Assembly (NCBI GenBank): GCA_027886885.1
Contig: JAPCJP010000013.1
Coordinates: 1-43,751, forward strand
Source of the DNA: Nitrososphaerota archaeon
Lineage (GTDB): Archaea > Thermoproteota > Nitrososphaeria > Nitrososphaerales > Gagatemarchaeaceae
Length of the DNA: 43,751 nucleotides
Reading direction: 5' to 3'
Within the stretch, counting starts at the first letter, position 1; each line of letters begins with the position of its first letter. Below are positions 24,564 to 32,796 of the stretch, in pieces. Under the pieces are notes generated by a model. That model had not been told where the DNA came from, did not search any database, and saw nothing but the letters and a program-made list of their open reading frames with translations. A program made the translations under genes and the position numbers.

Positions 24564-24959
24564 TCACATTCTTTCCCTTATGCGCGTGGGTTCAATGACC
24601 AGTATGACCCTCTTCTCTCCGGGCGGACCTTGGTATCGTTTGCTCCCCGTGTACTTGTAGGAGAGCTCATCGATGTGGTCCGTCGCCTTCTTTCCCGTTA
24701 TGGTCTTCACCACTTTCCCGTCCATAGAGAACCAGGAATAGGGATCGGCCGCATCGTGGACCGCCACGGCGACGCGGGCGTCCCTGGCGACATTCCTTTC
24801 CTTGACCCGGCCTATCTTGGTATTGATCAGGACATGCTTACCATCGGTCTCCACCCACACTGGAGTCGTGTGCGGCGAGCCATCGGCGTTCAGGGTCGAG
24901 AGATATGCGATGTTCTTCCCCCTCAGGAGAGTGATGGCCTTATCGTTGAGCTTAGTCAC
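24564..24959 (-). CDS. PPOX-class (probably F420-dependent) flavoprotein
   Basis: Small split-barrel oxidoreductase of the pyridoxamine-phosphate-oxidase-like class, 131 residues from GTG 24959. It has YLSTLNADGSPHTTPVW, INTKIGRVKERN (phosphate binding), and a WFSMDGKV strand. I choose GTG 24959 because GGTTAATTTG (24981-24990) is centred 26 bases upstream and because family members start just before this point. An in-frame ATG at 25025 would add 22 residues unlike the family. The cofactor (F420 or FMN) is inferred. Confidence 0.8.
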   Translation of the reverse strand: MTKLNDKAITLLRGKNIAYLSTLNADGSPHTTPVWVETDGKHVLINTKIGRVKERNVARDARVAVAVHDAADPYSWFSMDGKVVKTITGKKATDHIDELSYKYTGSKRYQGPPGEKRVILVIEPTRIRERM

Positions 24960-25049
24960 GTCTGAAATCCAGCGCGGACCCAAATTAACCTTTTCACCCG
25001 CGACCAGCCCATGAAACGTTATCATCTAGGTCGCTGAGGCGCGGCTGTC

Positions 25050-25385
25050 TTGGTCAGACCGAGGTCGGTCGCTCTTGAGCCGTCACAGGTGAGGGTGGAC
25101 TGGAGCGACGGCCATAAGAGCATCATCGAGAACAGACGACTCAGGGAGGCCTGTCCTTGCGCCCTCTGCCAGGGAGAGCCCATGCCCCTGGGGGGCAGGT
25201 TCACCATGCCGCTCGTCTCGGCCATCGCGAAGGACGTGAGACCCCTAGGCTACTCAATGGTGGGACTCTACGCCATCAGCTTCCGTTGGAGCGACGGGCA
25301 CGACACGGGAATCTACCCCTACGAGTATCTGCTCGGTCTCTGCCAGTGTGAGACGTGCACCTCGAAGAAAAAAGTGAGCCCTTAA
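25050..25385 (+). CDS. DUF971 protein (GBBH-like N-terminal domain)
   Basis: 111-residue single-domain protein matching the zinc-binding N-terminal domain of gamma-butyrobetaine hydroxylase: VDWSDGHKSII, then LREACPCALCQGE with the Cys cluster, and SFRWSDGHDTGIYPYEYL. Stand-alone DUF971 proteins are often found near iron-sulfur or scaffold ATPase genes. Here no such partner is adjacent. It starts with TTG 25050; the neighbouring PPOX gene is divergent. Confidence 0.85.
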   Translation: MVRPRSVALEPSQVRVDWSDGHKSIIENRRLREACPCALCQGEPMPLGGRFTMPLVSAIAKDVRPLGYSMVGLYAISFRWSDGHDTGIYPYEYLLGLCQCETCTSKKKVSP

Positions 25386-25390
25386 TACAA
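25379..25390 (+). promoter_or_regulatory. TATA-like box before Lhr helicase gene
   Basis: CCCTTAATACAA centred about 28 bases before TTG 25413, overlapping the stop of the DUF971 gene. Confidence 0.5.
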
Positions 25391-25412
25391 TCCCCGAGGT
25401 CATGGAGATAGC

Positions 25413-28256
25413 TTGAGCAGCGTTTCCGGGTTTGAGTTTTTGGCCGACCCGGTCAGGGGAATACTCGAGGAGCTGGGCATCCAGACCCCGACGCCGCCTC
25501 AGGCCGAGGCGTCCCCCTTCATAGCGGAAGGAGAGAACGTCCTGGTGATAGCACCCACGGGCTCGGGTAAGACCGAGGCGGCGATGCTGCCCCTCCTCTC
25601 GCGGCTGGTGAAGGCGGGCCACGGCGATGGAATCTCGATAATCTACATCACCCCCTTGAGGGCGCTGAACAGGGACATGCTGAGGAGGCTGGAGATGTGG
25701 TGCTCGCGGCTCTCCCTGAGGATCGAGGTCAGGCACGGGGACACCCCCATGGCCCGGAGGCAACAGCAATCCAGGAATCCGCCCGACCTCCTCGTCACAA
25801 CACCCGAGACGCTGCAGGCCATCCTGCCGGGGGCGAGGATGAGGAGGAACCTCTCCACGGTGAAGGCTGTCGTGGTGGACGAGCTCCACAACCTCGTGGA
25901 GAGCAAGAGAGGGGTGCAGATGACCGTCGGGCTCGAACGGCTGAGGAGGGTCGCGGGGGACTACCAGCTCGTCGGCCTCTCTGCCACGGTGGGTAGCCCC
26001 GACGAGGCGGCGCGATTCCTCTTCGGGAAGCGCAAACACAGGATAGTCAAGGCAGCCGTGCCCAAGGACTTCCGCTACCTCGTCACCTACCCGACACCGG
26101 ACTCGAACGACGGGGAGATATCCCGCAAGACGTTCAGCACCGTCGACCTGGCGGCCCGGCTCTCTGAGATAAACGACCAGGTGGAGGCCCACAAGTCGAC
26201 CCTGATCTTCGTGAACAGCAGGACCGTCGCGGAGATGCTCGGTGAGAAGCTGAACAGGCTGAGAGGCGATGTTGGAGTCCACCATGGCTCTCTCCCAAGG
26301 GAGGAGAGGGAGAGGGTCGAGAGCGCGTTTCGCTCTGGAGAGCTCAAGGCCCTGGTCTGCACGAGCACGCTGGAACTTGGAATCGACATAGGGTCGGTGG
26401 ACCTCGTGGTCCAGTACATGTCACCGCGCCAGGTAACCTCCCTCATACAGAGGGTCGGCAGGTCGGGGCATGACCTCAAGAGGACATCGGAGGGCGTGGT
26501 CGTCACTGTCTCCGCGGACGACATCCTCGAGTCCGCTGCCTCGATCGAAGAGGCTCGCAAGGGGAGGCTCGAGGAGACGCGGCCATACAAGAACAGCCTC
26601 GACGTCCTGGCCCACCAGGTGGCCGGCTACTTGATGGACTATGGCTCGATGGACGCCAGCGCCATCCTTGCGGCGGTGAGGAACGCGCATCCCTACGCTG
26701 AGCTGTCGGAGGAGGCGTTCCAGCGCGTGACCGACTACCTTGGTCAGTTGCGCAAGCTGAGGGCCGAGGGCGGGAAGCTCGTGAAGACCGGAGGGACGAG
26801 GGACTACTACTTTAGCAACCTTTCGACGATCCCTGACGAGACCAGGTACCTGGTCGTCGACGTCGCCAACAACCAGAGCGTGGGCATCCTGGGCATGGAA
26901 TTCATGCTCTTCCAGGCAAAGGTCGGGCTTCACTTTATCCTGAAGGGAAGGATCTGGCAGATCGAGAAGATAACCGACGACAGAAAGGTGTACGTCACCT
27001 CGGTCGAGGACCCGCTCGCCGCAGTGCCCGGTTGGGACGGCGAGATGCTCCCCATACCCTATGGGCTCGCCAAGAAGACCGGGAGCCTGAGGAGGCGGGT
27101 CGCGGCTCTCCTTTCCCAGGACCCTCCCGAGAAGGCGGCCGACCTGCTCACCGGTGAGCTGCCCGTGACCCTGGAGGCGGCCCAGATAGTGGTGGATGAG
27201 ATCCACGAGCACCTAGGGTCAAAGATACCTCTCCCGAGCGACGAACTCATCCTCCTCGAGGGGTGGGAGAAGTACCTCATCATCCACAGCTGCTTCGGGG
27301 AGAACGTGAACCGGACGCTGGCCTACGCTTTCGAGGAACTGCTCTCGCGGAAGGGGCTCATACGCCTCTGGTACCTCGACGGCTACAGGATAATGATGGA
27401 GCTCACCGTTGATACCGCGGACCTAGACCTGAAGAGCCTGGCCAAGCAACTCTTCGGGATGGCCCCGGAGGAGCTCGAAAAGACCTACGCCGTGGCTGCC
27501 CAGAGGAACTTCCCGTTCCCCGGGAGAGTGAAGCAGGTCGCCGAGAGGTTCGGCGCACTCAAGAAGGGACAGTTCATCGCGCACCCTAACCTATGCTCCC
27601 TGCCGACCAGGTTCGAGAACACCCCAATCTTCGAGGAGGCTCTGCAGGAGACGGGCAGGGACCTCATCGACATGGAGAAGGCAAAGCAGGTCCTCGTCAC
27701 GGTGGCCGGGGGAGGGATCGCGGTGGAGACGTTCCTCTCCGAGGAGAAGCCATCTCCCATAGCGTACCACATACTCTACAAGTACCTCGACGTCCCCGAG
27801 CTCGTCGCCCCTGATTCGCTTGCCAAGACCACCATGGAGAGGATGAAGCTCAGCATCTACGGGACCTCCGTGCAGCTCGTGTGCATAAAGTGCGGGCGGA
27901 CCCAGCCGTCGACGACCATAGGGGAGCTGAACGAGGAGCCTCTGTGTTCGGAGTGCGGCTCCGGCCTGTTGGCTCCTTCCTTCTGGAACGCGGAGAAGGT
28001 GGAGGCGCTTAGCGCGAAGAAGCTCAAGCACGAAGCGATGAACGACGACGAGGTGTCCGAGCTTGCCAAGGCGAGACGGTCGGCAGACCTGGTCCTGTCC
28101 TACGGGAAGAGGGCCGTGGTTGCGCAGGCGGTCTATGGCGTCGGGCCCCAGACTGCGGCGAGGATCCTGGCGCGCATGGAAGAGGACGAGGAGAGCTTCT
28201 ACAGGGGGCTGCTCGAGGCGAAGCTCAAATTTATCACGACGAGGCCCTTCTGGTGA
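25413..28256 (+). CDS. Lhr-type DEAD/DEAH superfamily 2 helicase
   Basis: 947-residue ATP-dependent helicase of the large-helicase-related group, probably in DNA repair. Motif I is APTGSGKT (48-55), motif II DELH (156-159), motif III LSATVG, motif V TSTLELGIDIG and motif VI QRVGRSGH. The Lhr-core follows. Near the C-terminus there is a four-Cys zinc ribbon (CIKC then CSEC), and then a helix-hairpin-helix-like VYGVGPQTAARIL. The TTG start is supported by the TATA spacing; a weak GGAGAT also lies nine bases upstream. The added zinc ribbon is a feature of some archaeal subfamilies. Confidence 0.92.
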   Translation: MSSVSGFEFLADPVRGILEELGIQTPTPPQAEASPFIAEGENVLVIAPTGSGKTEAAMLPLLSRLVKAGHGDGISIIYITPLRALNRDMLRRLEMWCSRLSLRIEVRHGDTPMARRQQQSRNPPDLLVTTPETLQAILPGARMRRNLSTVKAVVVDELHNLVESKRGVQMTVGLERLRRVAGDYQLVGLSATVGSPDEAARFLFGKRKHRIVKAAVPKDFRYLVTYPTPDSNDGEISRKTFSTVDLAARLSEINDQVEAHKSTLIFVNSRTVAEMLGEKLNRLRGDVGVHHGSLPREERERVESAFRSGELKALVCTSTLELGIDIGSVDLVVQYMSPRQVTSLIQRVGRSGHDLKRTSEGVVVTVSADDILESAASIEEARKGRLEETRPYKNSLDVLAHQVAGYLMDYGSMDASAILAAVRNAHPYAELSEEAFQRVTDYLGQLRKLRAEGGKLVKTGGTRDYYFSNLSTIPDETRYLVVDVANNQSVGILGMEFMLFQAKVGLHFILKGRIWQIEKITDDRKVYVTSVEDPLAAVPGWDGEMLPIPYGLAKKTGSLRRRVAALLSQDPPEKAADLLTGELPVTLEAAQIVVDEIHEHLGSKIPLPSDELILLEGWEKYLIIHSCFGENVNRTLAYAFEELLSRKGLIRLWYLDGYRIMMELTVDTADLDLKSLAKQLFGMAPEELEKTYAVAAQRNFPFPGRVKQVAERFGALKKGQFIAHPNLCSLPTRFENTPIFEEALQETGRDLIDMEKAKQVLVTVAGGGIAVETFLSEEKPSPIAYHILYKYLDVPELVAPDSLAKTTMERMKLSIYGTSVQLVCIKCGRTQPSTTIGELNEEPLCSECGSGLLAPSFWNAEKVEALSAKKLKHEAMNDDEVSELAKARRSADLVLSYGKRAVVAQAVYGVGPQTAARILARMEEDEESFYRGLLEAKLKFITTRPFW

Positions 28257-29263
28257 GCGTGCAGCGGAAGAGAAAGGGCAGACTAGCCATGAACGGGCCT
28301 CCGAAGTTCCACCCGCAGGTCCGTGCGATGATGGAGAGGGAGAAGGGGTCGAGTATCGGGTCCATAACGAACTACGCCCCCGCCGAGTACAGAAGAATTG
28401 TGAAGGCGACTCCGAATCGGACGAAGCGAGCGCCAGAGGAGGTCGGCAAGTTCGAGGAAACGAGCTTTCCCGGTCCGTCGGGCGACCTCCCCCTTCGAGT
28501 CTATTGGCCCAAGGGGGCCAAGGGGAAGGAAAAGCTCCCTGTGCTTGTGTACTATCATGGCGGTGGGTTCGTGGCCGGTAGCGCCGAAGAGATGGACCCA
28601 ACCTGCAGGAGGCTGGCAAACAGGGCCCGTCACCTCGTCGTCTCGGTGGGCTACCGGCTCGCGCCCGAGGACAAATTCCCCGCCGCTCCAGAGGACTGCT
28701 TCGCAGCCCTGGTCTGGACCCAGAAGAACGCCTCCTCCCTCGGAGGAGACCCGTCGAGGATCGCTGTGGCGGGGTCGAGCGCCGGCGGAAACCTCGCTGC
28801 GGTCGTCGCCATACTCGCCCGCGAGAGGGAGGGGCCGAAGATATCTCGGCAGGTGCTGGTGTACCCGGTCACCGACTTGACCAGAAGTCTGCGGAAGTTC
28901 TCCAAGAGCGGTTTCGGCCCGACCGACTTGGAGATGAAGTACTGCTACCGTCACTACCTCACCGCGCCCGATGATGCCAAGGACCCTCGCGCCTCTCCCT
29001 TGTTGGGGGACCTCCACGGGCTGCCCCCGGCCATCGTCGTCACGGCAGAGTATGACACTCTGACGGAACAGGTAGACGATTATGCGGCCAAACTCAGAGA
29101 AGGCGGAGTCAAGGTCAGGTCCAGGCAGTTCCCAGGGATGATGCACGGTTTCTTCATGGAGCCCGACGACCTCGACACAGCAGAGGAAGCGATCGACTGG
29201 GTGGCTTCCGAGCTGACGAAACCTAAGGTGCCAGCATCGCGTCCAAGAAGAACTGGGTTATGA
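28253..29263 (+). CDS. Alpha/beta hydrolase, hormone-sensitive-lipase-like esterase
   Basis: 336-residue esterase with the HSL-family oxyanion motif HGGG (102-105), the nucleophile elbow GSSAGG (Ser176), an Asp in AEYDTLTEQ and the catalytic His in GMMHGFF. It should hydrolyse short acyl esters in the cytoplasm. GTG 28253 overlaps the helicase stop (GTGA); ATG 28289 is an alternative that removes twelve basic residues. Its end overlaps the convergent TetR gene by 41 bases. Confidence 0.9.
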   Translation: MSVQRKRKGRLAMNGPPKFHPQVRAMMEREKGSSIGSITNYAPAEYRRIVKATPNRTKRAPEEVGKFEETSFPGPSGDLPLRVYWPKGAKGKEKLPVLVYYHGGGFVAGSAEEMDPTCRRLANRARHLVVSVGYRLAPEDKFPAAPEDCFAALVWTQKNASSLGGDPSRIAVAGSSAGGNLAAVVAILAREREGPKISRQVLVYPVTDLTRSLRKFSKSGFGPTDLEMKYCYRHYLTAPDDAKDPRASPLLGDLHGLPPAIVVTAEYDTLTEQVDDYAAKLREGGVKVRSRQFPGMMHGFFMEPDDLDTAEEAIDWVASELTKPKVPASRPRRTGL

Positions 29264-29822
29264 ACGACTTCCACTTCTTCGGGTCCTTGAGCTTGGAGAA
29301 ATGGAACTGCTGGAATACGACATGGTTCAGCATCCCTATGAGGCAGTCAGCGGCGCTCTCCGGTTCCACCCTCCTAAGGTCGCCCTCCTTGATACCTCTC
29401 TCCACGATGGAGGTGGCGATGCTCCTCGCCTGGTCGAGCTGCTCGCTTATCTTCGCGGCGCTCGCGTGATCCAGCTTGGCAGACTCGATCATGTAGAGTC
29501 CGGGCTGGAAGGCCTGGGTCGGGAACGAGTCGAGATAGACTTCGATGAACTTGGAGACCCGTGTTGCCGTGTCGCCCTTGCTAGTGGTCTCTCTCAGGTT
29601 TGCGATGAAACCCCCCAGGCTGACGCGCTGGCTCACGGCCGCATCGAAGAGCCCCTTCTTGTTCTTGAAGTAGTAATAGATGGTCGGTGGGCTCGTCTCA
29701 GCCGCTCTACAGACGTCCCTGATGGAGACGTTGGCATAGCCCTTCTCGGTGAAGAGCCTGGCCGCCGCCTCTAGGATTGCGGCCGGACCTGGTCTGCTCT
29801 TCTGGATCGCCAATGTGGACAA
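29223..29822 (-). CDS. TetR-family transcriptional repressor
   Basis: 199 residues with an N-terminal TetR helix-turn-helix: AILEAAARLFTEKGYANVSIRDV followed by TSPPTIYYYFKNKKGLF. Such residues are the family hallmark; the rest is an effector-binding helical domain. It starts with TTG 29822. A perfect palindrome TAACG-CT-CGTTA (29859-29870) overlaps its TATA region, and an identical copy stands before the divergent membrane-protein gene, so it probably represses itself and that gene. Ligand unknown. Confidence 0.9.
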   Translation of the reverse strand: MSTLAIQKSRPGPAAILEAAARLFTEKGYANVSIRDVCRAAETSPPTIYYYFKNKKGLFDAAVSQRVSLGGFIANLRETTSKGDTATRVSKFIEVYLDSFPTQAFQPGLYMIESAKLDHASAAKISEQLDQARSIATSIVERGIKEGDLRRVEPESAADCLIGMLNHVVFQQFHFSKLKDPKKWKSFITQFFLDAMLAP

Positions 29823-29858
29823 GTACCGTTCGAGAGAGTAGATTAACGAATGGCTATT

Positions 29859-29870
29859 TAACGCTCGTTA
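29859..29870. promoter_or_regulatory. Operator 1, palindrome TAACGCTCGTTA
   Basis: Perfect inverted repeat (arms TAACG/CGTTA, spacer CT). It abuts the minus-strand TATA-like GTTAAATAG, so a bound repressor would block the TetR gene's own promoter. A half-site TTAACGA lies at 29843-29849. Confidence 0.65.
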
Positions 29871-29951
29871 GAGGAAACTGACTCGCACATCGAGAAGGGT
29901 CCGGGCCGAGAGAGAGATCCCTAACGTCAGGGACGAACGAGCCGTCCTAGC

Positions 29952-29963
29952 TAACGCTCGTTA
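29952..29963. promoter_or_regulatory. Operator 2, palindrome TAACGCTCGTTA
   Basis: Identical to operator 1, 93 bases away. It runs into the plus-strand TATA-like TTATACAT that serves the membrane-protein gene starting at 29999. Confidence 0.65.
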
Positions 29964-29998
29964 TACATTTATCTACTGAATCTAATCGGCCGAGTCGG

Positions 29999-30511
29999 AT
30001 GCCGGGAAATCGCAACAGGCGGGTCGCCCTGGGCGGCCTATTCGCGGTGCTCATACTCTTCTCGAACGGGTTCGTCCCCGCCCCCAACTCTGACTTTCTT
30101 ATCGTCTTCGAGGCTTTCTTCCTCGCTCTCAGCTTCCTCGTCGTCGGGCGCGGAGGAGCGACCTTCACGGGCGTCGTTGCTGGAGTCTTGATCACCTTCG
30201 TCAAGCTCTCCTTCTTCCCCCTGGACCTGGTGCTTGCGAGCCTCTTCGGCCTGGCCATAGACCTGACCTGCACCGCCTTCAAGGCGAAACAAGGCAACGA
30301 GGCCATGACCAAGAGACTCGTGGCGGCGGTCACCCTCAGCACTGGTGCAGTGGGCTTCACTGCATACTACGTCGCTGCGGTCCTGACCAGCCTCGTCCCC
30401 AACGAGGCTGTGCTAGACGCGACGGTGCTTGTCTTCGGGGTCGTCAGCGGAGCCGTGGCCGGCTTCGCCGCGGCTCGCCTCTGGAACAAGTACCTGAAAT
30501 CAAGGTTCTGA
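29999..30511 (+). CDS. Small integral membrane protein, possible ECF-type S component
   Basis: 170 residues, mostly hydrophobic, with four to five predicted membrane spans (ALGGLFAVLILFSNGF; LIVFEAFFLALSFLVVG; TGVVAGVLITFV; VAAVTLSTGAVGFTAYYVAA; a last span before LWNKYLK). The size, the RGGATFTGVVAG loop and the short charged ends resemble ECF transporter S components, but no ATPase or T component is nearby. It is transcribed away from the TetR gene and shares its operator, so the solute may be the regulator's ligand. Confidence 0.65.
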   Translation: MPGNRNRRVALGGLFAVLILFSNGFVPAPNSDFLIVFEAFFLALSFLVVGRGGATFTGVVAGVLITFVKLSFFPLDLVLASLFGLAIDLTCTAFKAKQGNEAMTKRLVAAVTLSTGAVGFTAYYVAAVLTSLVPNEAVLDATVLVFGVVSGAVAGFAAARLWNKYLKSRF

Positions 30512-30513
30512 GA

Positions 30514-30532
30514 TTAAGCTCGCTTCGCTTAA
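30514..30532. promoter_or_regulatory. Inverted repeat over the hisC-like promoter
   Basis: TTAAGC (30514-30519) and GCTTAA (30527-30532) separated by seven bases. The right arm is also the TATA box of the following gene (centred 30 bases before its ATG). It may be an operator, or a stem just after the preceding stop. Confidence 0.4.
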
Positions 30533-30560
30533 ATCACCAGCCCCTGGCAAGGGCATTACG

Positions 30561-31652
30561 ATGAAAACCAGGAAGGTCCTGGAGGACTTTGATGCCTACG
30601 GCTGGGAGACCCCCACTCGCGAGATCGCGACCGAAGTCGGGCTCGAGCCGGAGCAGATCGTAAGGCTGGACACCAACACGTCACCCTACAGGCCGGACGC
30701 AGCCATGAGGACGCTGGCCCGTCTTCTCCCGAAGGTGGGTGTGAACGATTACCCCGACACATCCTACCACGGACTAGCCGAGGGGATCTCGAGGTACACG
30801 GGCAAGGGGCTCGACAGGCTCGTCGTGACGAACGGCGCGGACGAGGGCCTCGACATCACCACCAAGGTCTTCGTCGACCAGGGCGACGAGGTCATCATCC
30901 CGACACCGACCTACTCGATGTACAGGATAGGCGCCCAACTGATGGGGGCGAAGGTCAAGGCGGTGCCCAGGGGACCGGACTTTGAGCTGCAGGCCGACAA
31001 GGTGCTCGAAGCGGTCGGGCCCAGGACATCACTGATCTTCCTGTGCAACCCCAACAACCCCACGGGCAACTACTCCCCCATAGAGGAGGTGGAGCGAATC
31101 GTGAGGGAGAGCGGGGTGGGGGTCCTCCTTGACGAGGCATACTTCGAGATGTGCGGCAAGACGGCCATCGACCTTACCGACAAGTACGAGAACCTCATAG
31201 TGTGCAGGACGATGTCCAAGGCTTTCTCCATGGCGGGCGTCCGGGTCGGGTACCTGGTCGCCAAGGCGAGGACCGTTGAGGTACTGAACAAGGTGAGGCC
31301 GCCGAACAGCCTCTCGGTGTTATCGGTCATCCTGGGGGAGGCTGGGTTCTCGCACCTCGACGAGATGCGGAGGCATGTGCGGGCGACCGTACGGGAGCGT
31401 GGGCGCCTGTTCGTCGAGCTGCGCAAGATGAAGGGGCGGCTCACAGCCTTCCCGAGCGAGACCAACTTCATCCTCATCCGGCCGGAAGGAGCGAGAGCTG
31501 ACGACGTGCAGAAGAGGCTGATGAAGAAGGGGCTAGTCCTTAGGAACCTAAGCAAGGTCCGAGGAGCCGAGAACTGTCTCAGGTGCACCGTCGGGAGCGC
31601 GGAGACCAACGCGCGGCTCGTGACCGAACTCAAGGAAATACTTGGAGCGTAG
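30561..31652 (+). CDS. hisC: Histidinol-phosphate aminotransferase-like enzyme
   Basis: 363-residue aminotransferase of the HisC/CobC type. PLP residues are NPNNPTGN (163-170), DEAYFEMCG (191-199) and Lys220 in RTMSKAFSMAGVRVGY. The N-terminal LDTNTSPY matches the LDxNENP-type HisC motif, and SETNFILIRP is also characteristic. No other histidine gene is in the window, so an aromatic or other phosphate-bearing substrate is possible. The ATG is leaderless by TATA spacing. Confidence 0.82.
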   Translation: MKTRKVLEDFDAYGWETPTREIATEVGLEPEQIVRLDTNTSPYRPDAAMRTLARLLPKVGVNDYPDTSYHGLAEGISRYTGKGLDRLVVTNGADEGLDITTKVFVDQGDEVIIPTPTYSMYRIGAQLMGAKVKAVPRGPDFELQADKVLEAVGPRTSLIFLCNPNNPTGNYSPIEEVERIVRESGVGVLLDEAYFEMCGKTAIDLTDKYENLIVCRTMSKAFSMAGVRVGYLVAKARTVEVLNKVRPPNSLSVLSVILGEAGFSHLDEMRRHVRATVRERGRLFVELRKMKGRLTAFPSETNFILIRPEGARADDVQKRLMKKGLVLRNLSKVRGAENCLRCTVGSAETNARLVTELKEILGA

Positions 31653-31730
31653 CCGACCGGGGTCGCGACCAGCGCTATCCTTATGTGGGCTAATCCCTAG
31701 CGGGCCGAAAAGGAGAGACCGGGTTACACG

Positions 31731-32225
31731 TTGGAGAAAGGGGAGGTTCTCGTTCTTTCGGTCCAGTTCGGTGCGCTCATACTGGTCGTGCTACTCCTCT
31801 CGAACTTCGCCTACGGCACCAACTCGTCCTCCACACCCTCGATCACCCAGGTATACTGGGGAGGTCCTCCGGCGGCGGGCGGCAACGGGACGAGCATCGG
31901 CCGAGGGACCAATACCGAGCACGCGAACGCGACGCAGATTTCGTTCTACTACACGCTCGCCCCGGGGACGACCCTCGCATCCGCGTCGGCCCAGAGGTTC
32001 TGCACTGACCCCCAAAATGCCAGCATCGCAGGTGGCTCGTTCATCTATGTCAGCATCCCCCGACACTCCTCGAACAAGGGATTTTACTTTAGCTTCACCC
32101 CGGTGGCTCAGGGCGATGATTGGTCCTGCGTGTACAGCATGACCATCGTGGACAGCCTCCAACAGCCAGCCACTTGGTACGGGACCGTGGTGGTCAAGCC
32201 TTTGGTCACTCCGGCCGCTTCATGA
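31731..32225 (+). CDS. Membrane-anchored extracytoplasmic protein, unknown
   Basis: 164 residues from TTG 31731. One N-terminal hydrophobic segment (VLVLSVQFGALILVVLLLS) acts as a signal or anchor, followed by a Ser/Thr/Asn-rich, possibly glycosylated outer part with two Cys (RFCTD, WSCVY) that could form a disulfide. The outer part alternates like a small beta sandwich. No known family recognised. A different overlapping frame over the same bases lacks any such features. Confidence 0.6.
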   Translation: MEKGEVLVLSVQFGALILVVLLLSNFAYGTNSSSTPSITQVYWGGPPAAGGNGTSIGRGTNTEHANATQISFYYTLAPGTTLASASAQRFCTDPQNASIAGGSFIYVSIPRHSSNKGFYFSFTPVAQGDDWSCVYSMTIVDSLQQPATWYGTVVVKPLVTPAAS

Positions 32226-32235
32226 ATAAATAACC
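32224..32235 (+). promoter_or_regulatory. TATA box of hotdog thioesterase gene
   Basis: GAATAAATAACC centred 26 bases before the ATG at 32255; it overlaps the stop of the previous gene. Confidence 0.6.
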
Positions 32236-32254
32236 TCCAGGGCCTTCATCCATC

Positions 32255-32770
32255 ATGGATGCGGCATCGAGCCTCCAGGACCAGTATGCCCCGAGGAGCG
32301 TCTGCTTCGGTTGTGGGCCGGCCAATGAGAACGGGCTCCAGATCAAGAGCCGGGTGGAAGGCGACTTGGTGGTCTGCGATTGGGAACCCAGACCCTATCA
32401 TCACGCGTTCGAGGGCGTCCTTAACGGGGGCATCATCGGGACCCTGCTGGACTGCCATTCCAATTGGACCGCGGTCCACGGGATGATGGAGCGCGAGGGA
32501 GCCAGCGTGCCTCGGCCGACGGTCACCTCCGAGTATTCTGTGAAGCTCCTCCGGCCAACCCCCATGGAGCATCCAGTACGCCTCGAGGCGAGAGTGGTCG
32601 AGCTGAGCGGGGACAGGGCGTCGGTCGAGTCGACCCTGCAGGCAGACGGCAAAGTTAGGGCGACGTTCAACGGAAAATTCGTTGCGGTCCGTGAGGGACA
32701 TCCCGCCTTCGCGAGATGGGGGTCGTCGTCAAGTCCATCGGTCCAAAGAGCGACCAGCGCTAAAACTTGA
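32255..32770 (+). CDS. Hotdog-fold thioesterase-like protein
   Basis: 171 residues of the PaaI/thioesterase superfamily. It starts with a CFGCG pair (C17, C20) followed by NENGLQIKSR, then HAFEGVLNGGIIGTLLDCHSN, the helix bearing the active-site Asn/Gly/Asp-type residues. Likely acts on an acyl-CoA thioester in the cytoplasm; the substrate is unknown. It stands 26 bases before the class V PLP gene on the same strand. Confidence 0.8.
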   Translation: MDAASSLQDQYAPRSVCFGCGPANENGLQIKSRVEGDLVVCDWEPRPYHHAFEGVLNGGIIGTLLDCHSNWTAVHGMMEREGASVPRPTVTSEYSVKLLRPTPMEHPVRLEARVVELSGDRASVESTLQADGKVRATFNGKFVAVREGHPAFARWGSSSSPSVQRATSAKT

Positions 32771-32796
32771 TTTAGTCAAAGACGGGCGATGGGTAC

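Noticed and set aside
27591-28619. Long minus-strand frame across the end of the helicase gene and start of the esterase gene
   Set aside because: Low-complexity Arg/Pro/Ser composition with no motif; both plus-strand genes are well supported.
31642-32142. Alternative plus-strand frame over the secreted-protein gene
   Set aside because: Its product is Arg/Ser/Pro-rich without a signal or fold, while the chosen frame has a membrane anchor and a clear beta-like outer domain.
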